Shown here in pieces: positions 14,070 to 14,372 of a stretch of DNA of 14,372 bases; within the stretch, counting starts at the first letter, position 1, and every line of letters starts with the position of its first letter. A model generated the notes under the pieces. It saw nothing but the letters and a program-made list of their open reading frames with translations. It was not told where the DNA came from and made no database searches. The position numbers and the translations under genes were made by a program. This DNA comes from JBBRUG01 sp038247995 (GTDB lineage Bacteria > Chloroflexota > Chloroflexia > Chloroflexales > Chloroflexaceae): contig JBBRUG010000144.1 of NCBI GenBank assembly GCA_038247995.1, positions 1-14,372 on the forward strand, in the 5' to 3' direction.

Positions 14070-14372
14070 TCACCCGTTTGCCGCGAGGGTGCGCTGGATC
14101 TGGTCGATGTGACCGGCGCCGTGAGCGACGTACGAGCGGAGCATGTCCGCCAGGCTCACGGCACCGCGCTCGGGATGATGGCCGACCCGGTGCCATGCAT
14201 CAGTGGGCAGCGCTTCCCAGAACTGCGCCCAACGGGCGTGGAGGCCGAAGAGAAGCGTCATCGAGAGGGTAATATCGGCTACGCCGGCATCGGGGAGCGC
14301 TGCCCAGGCATCCTGGTCGTACGGGCGGAGCGGCGGCTCCGCTTCGGTCAGGATCAGTCGGCAACGAATGTA
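14070..14372 (-). CDS. DinB/YfiT-like putative metal-dependent protein, N-terminus cut by window edge
   Basis: 100 C-terminal residues are visible, entering in frame at the window edge and ending with TGA at 14070. The order L-I-L-T-E-x-E-P-P-L-R-P-Y-D then Trp, a helix with HARWAQFWEAL, WHRVGHHPERGAVSLADML and a closing HGAGHIDQI match the YfiT/DinB four-helix family. Its metal site uses three His, here probably the first HAR or RVGHH histidines plus HxxxH near the end. Family members include bacillithiol S-transferases and other small-molecule enzymes; the exact reaction cannot be told. It is not obviously connected with the neighbouring glycan genes. Confidence 0.75.
   Translation of the reverse strand, partial: YIRCRLILTEAEPPLRPYDQDAWAALPDAGVADITLSMTLLFGLHARWAQFWEALPTDAWHRVGHHPERGAVSLADMLRSYVAHGAGHIDQIQRTLAANG

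Overview
The window looks like a high-GC genome from the Chloroflexota (green non-sulfur bacteria, Roseiflexus/Chloroflexus-like). This is an inference from gene style: BNR/Asp-box surface proteins next to a Wzz-type protein, Pro/Thr-rich exported proteins, a UgtP/MGDG-synthase-like glycosyltransferase, and short dispersed repeats between genes. No rRNA, tRNA, CRISPR array, transposase or phage gene was seen. I did not find a clear-cut new defence or mobile system. The unusual parts are a repeat family, a hairpin cluster and several odd protein architectures.

Positions 1-5336 (minus strand) form a compact cell-surface operon. In transcription order it holds a GmhB-type heptose bisphosphate phosphatase, a Wzz/Wzc-like polysaccharide co-polymerase whose P-loop appears dead, and two tandem secreted Asp-box beta-propeller proteins (the second cut by the window edge). 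The first three genes abut or overlap by 4 bp. Upstream at 5520-6476 (minus) is an exported protein with an N-terminal anchor, a Pro/Thr stalk and a beta-rich C-terminal part.

Positions 6477-6802 are a divergent intergenic region with a dense cluster of hairpins. On the plus strand follow hddA (heptose-7-phosphate kinase, which acts just before GmhB in GDP-heptose synthesis) and a 770-residue secreted protein. The latter combines a TolB/PD40-like propeller, one CxxCH haem c motif and a discoidin-like C-terminal domain.

Positions 10342-14372 (minus strand) hold a WlbB/WbpD-like sugar N-acetyltransferase, an EamA permease, a MGDG-synthase/UgtP-like glycosyltransferase with a C-terminal extension, and the 3' part of a DinB/YfiT-like gene. 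Three copies of a ~105-bp structured repeat lie between these genes (10952-11056 plus; 12162-12267 and 13838-13942 minus). They touch gene ends: one sits next to a start codon and one supplies a stop codon. A 23-bp phased repeat lies upstream of the glycosyltransferase.

Overall theme: synthesis, assembly and surface display of glycoconjugates (heptose, acetamido sugar, glycolipid), with secreted propeller proteins at the envelope.
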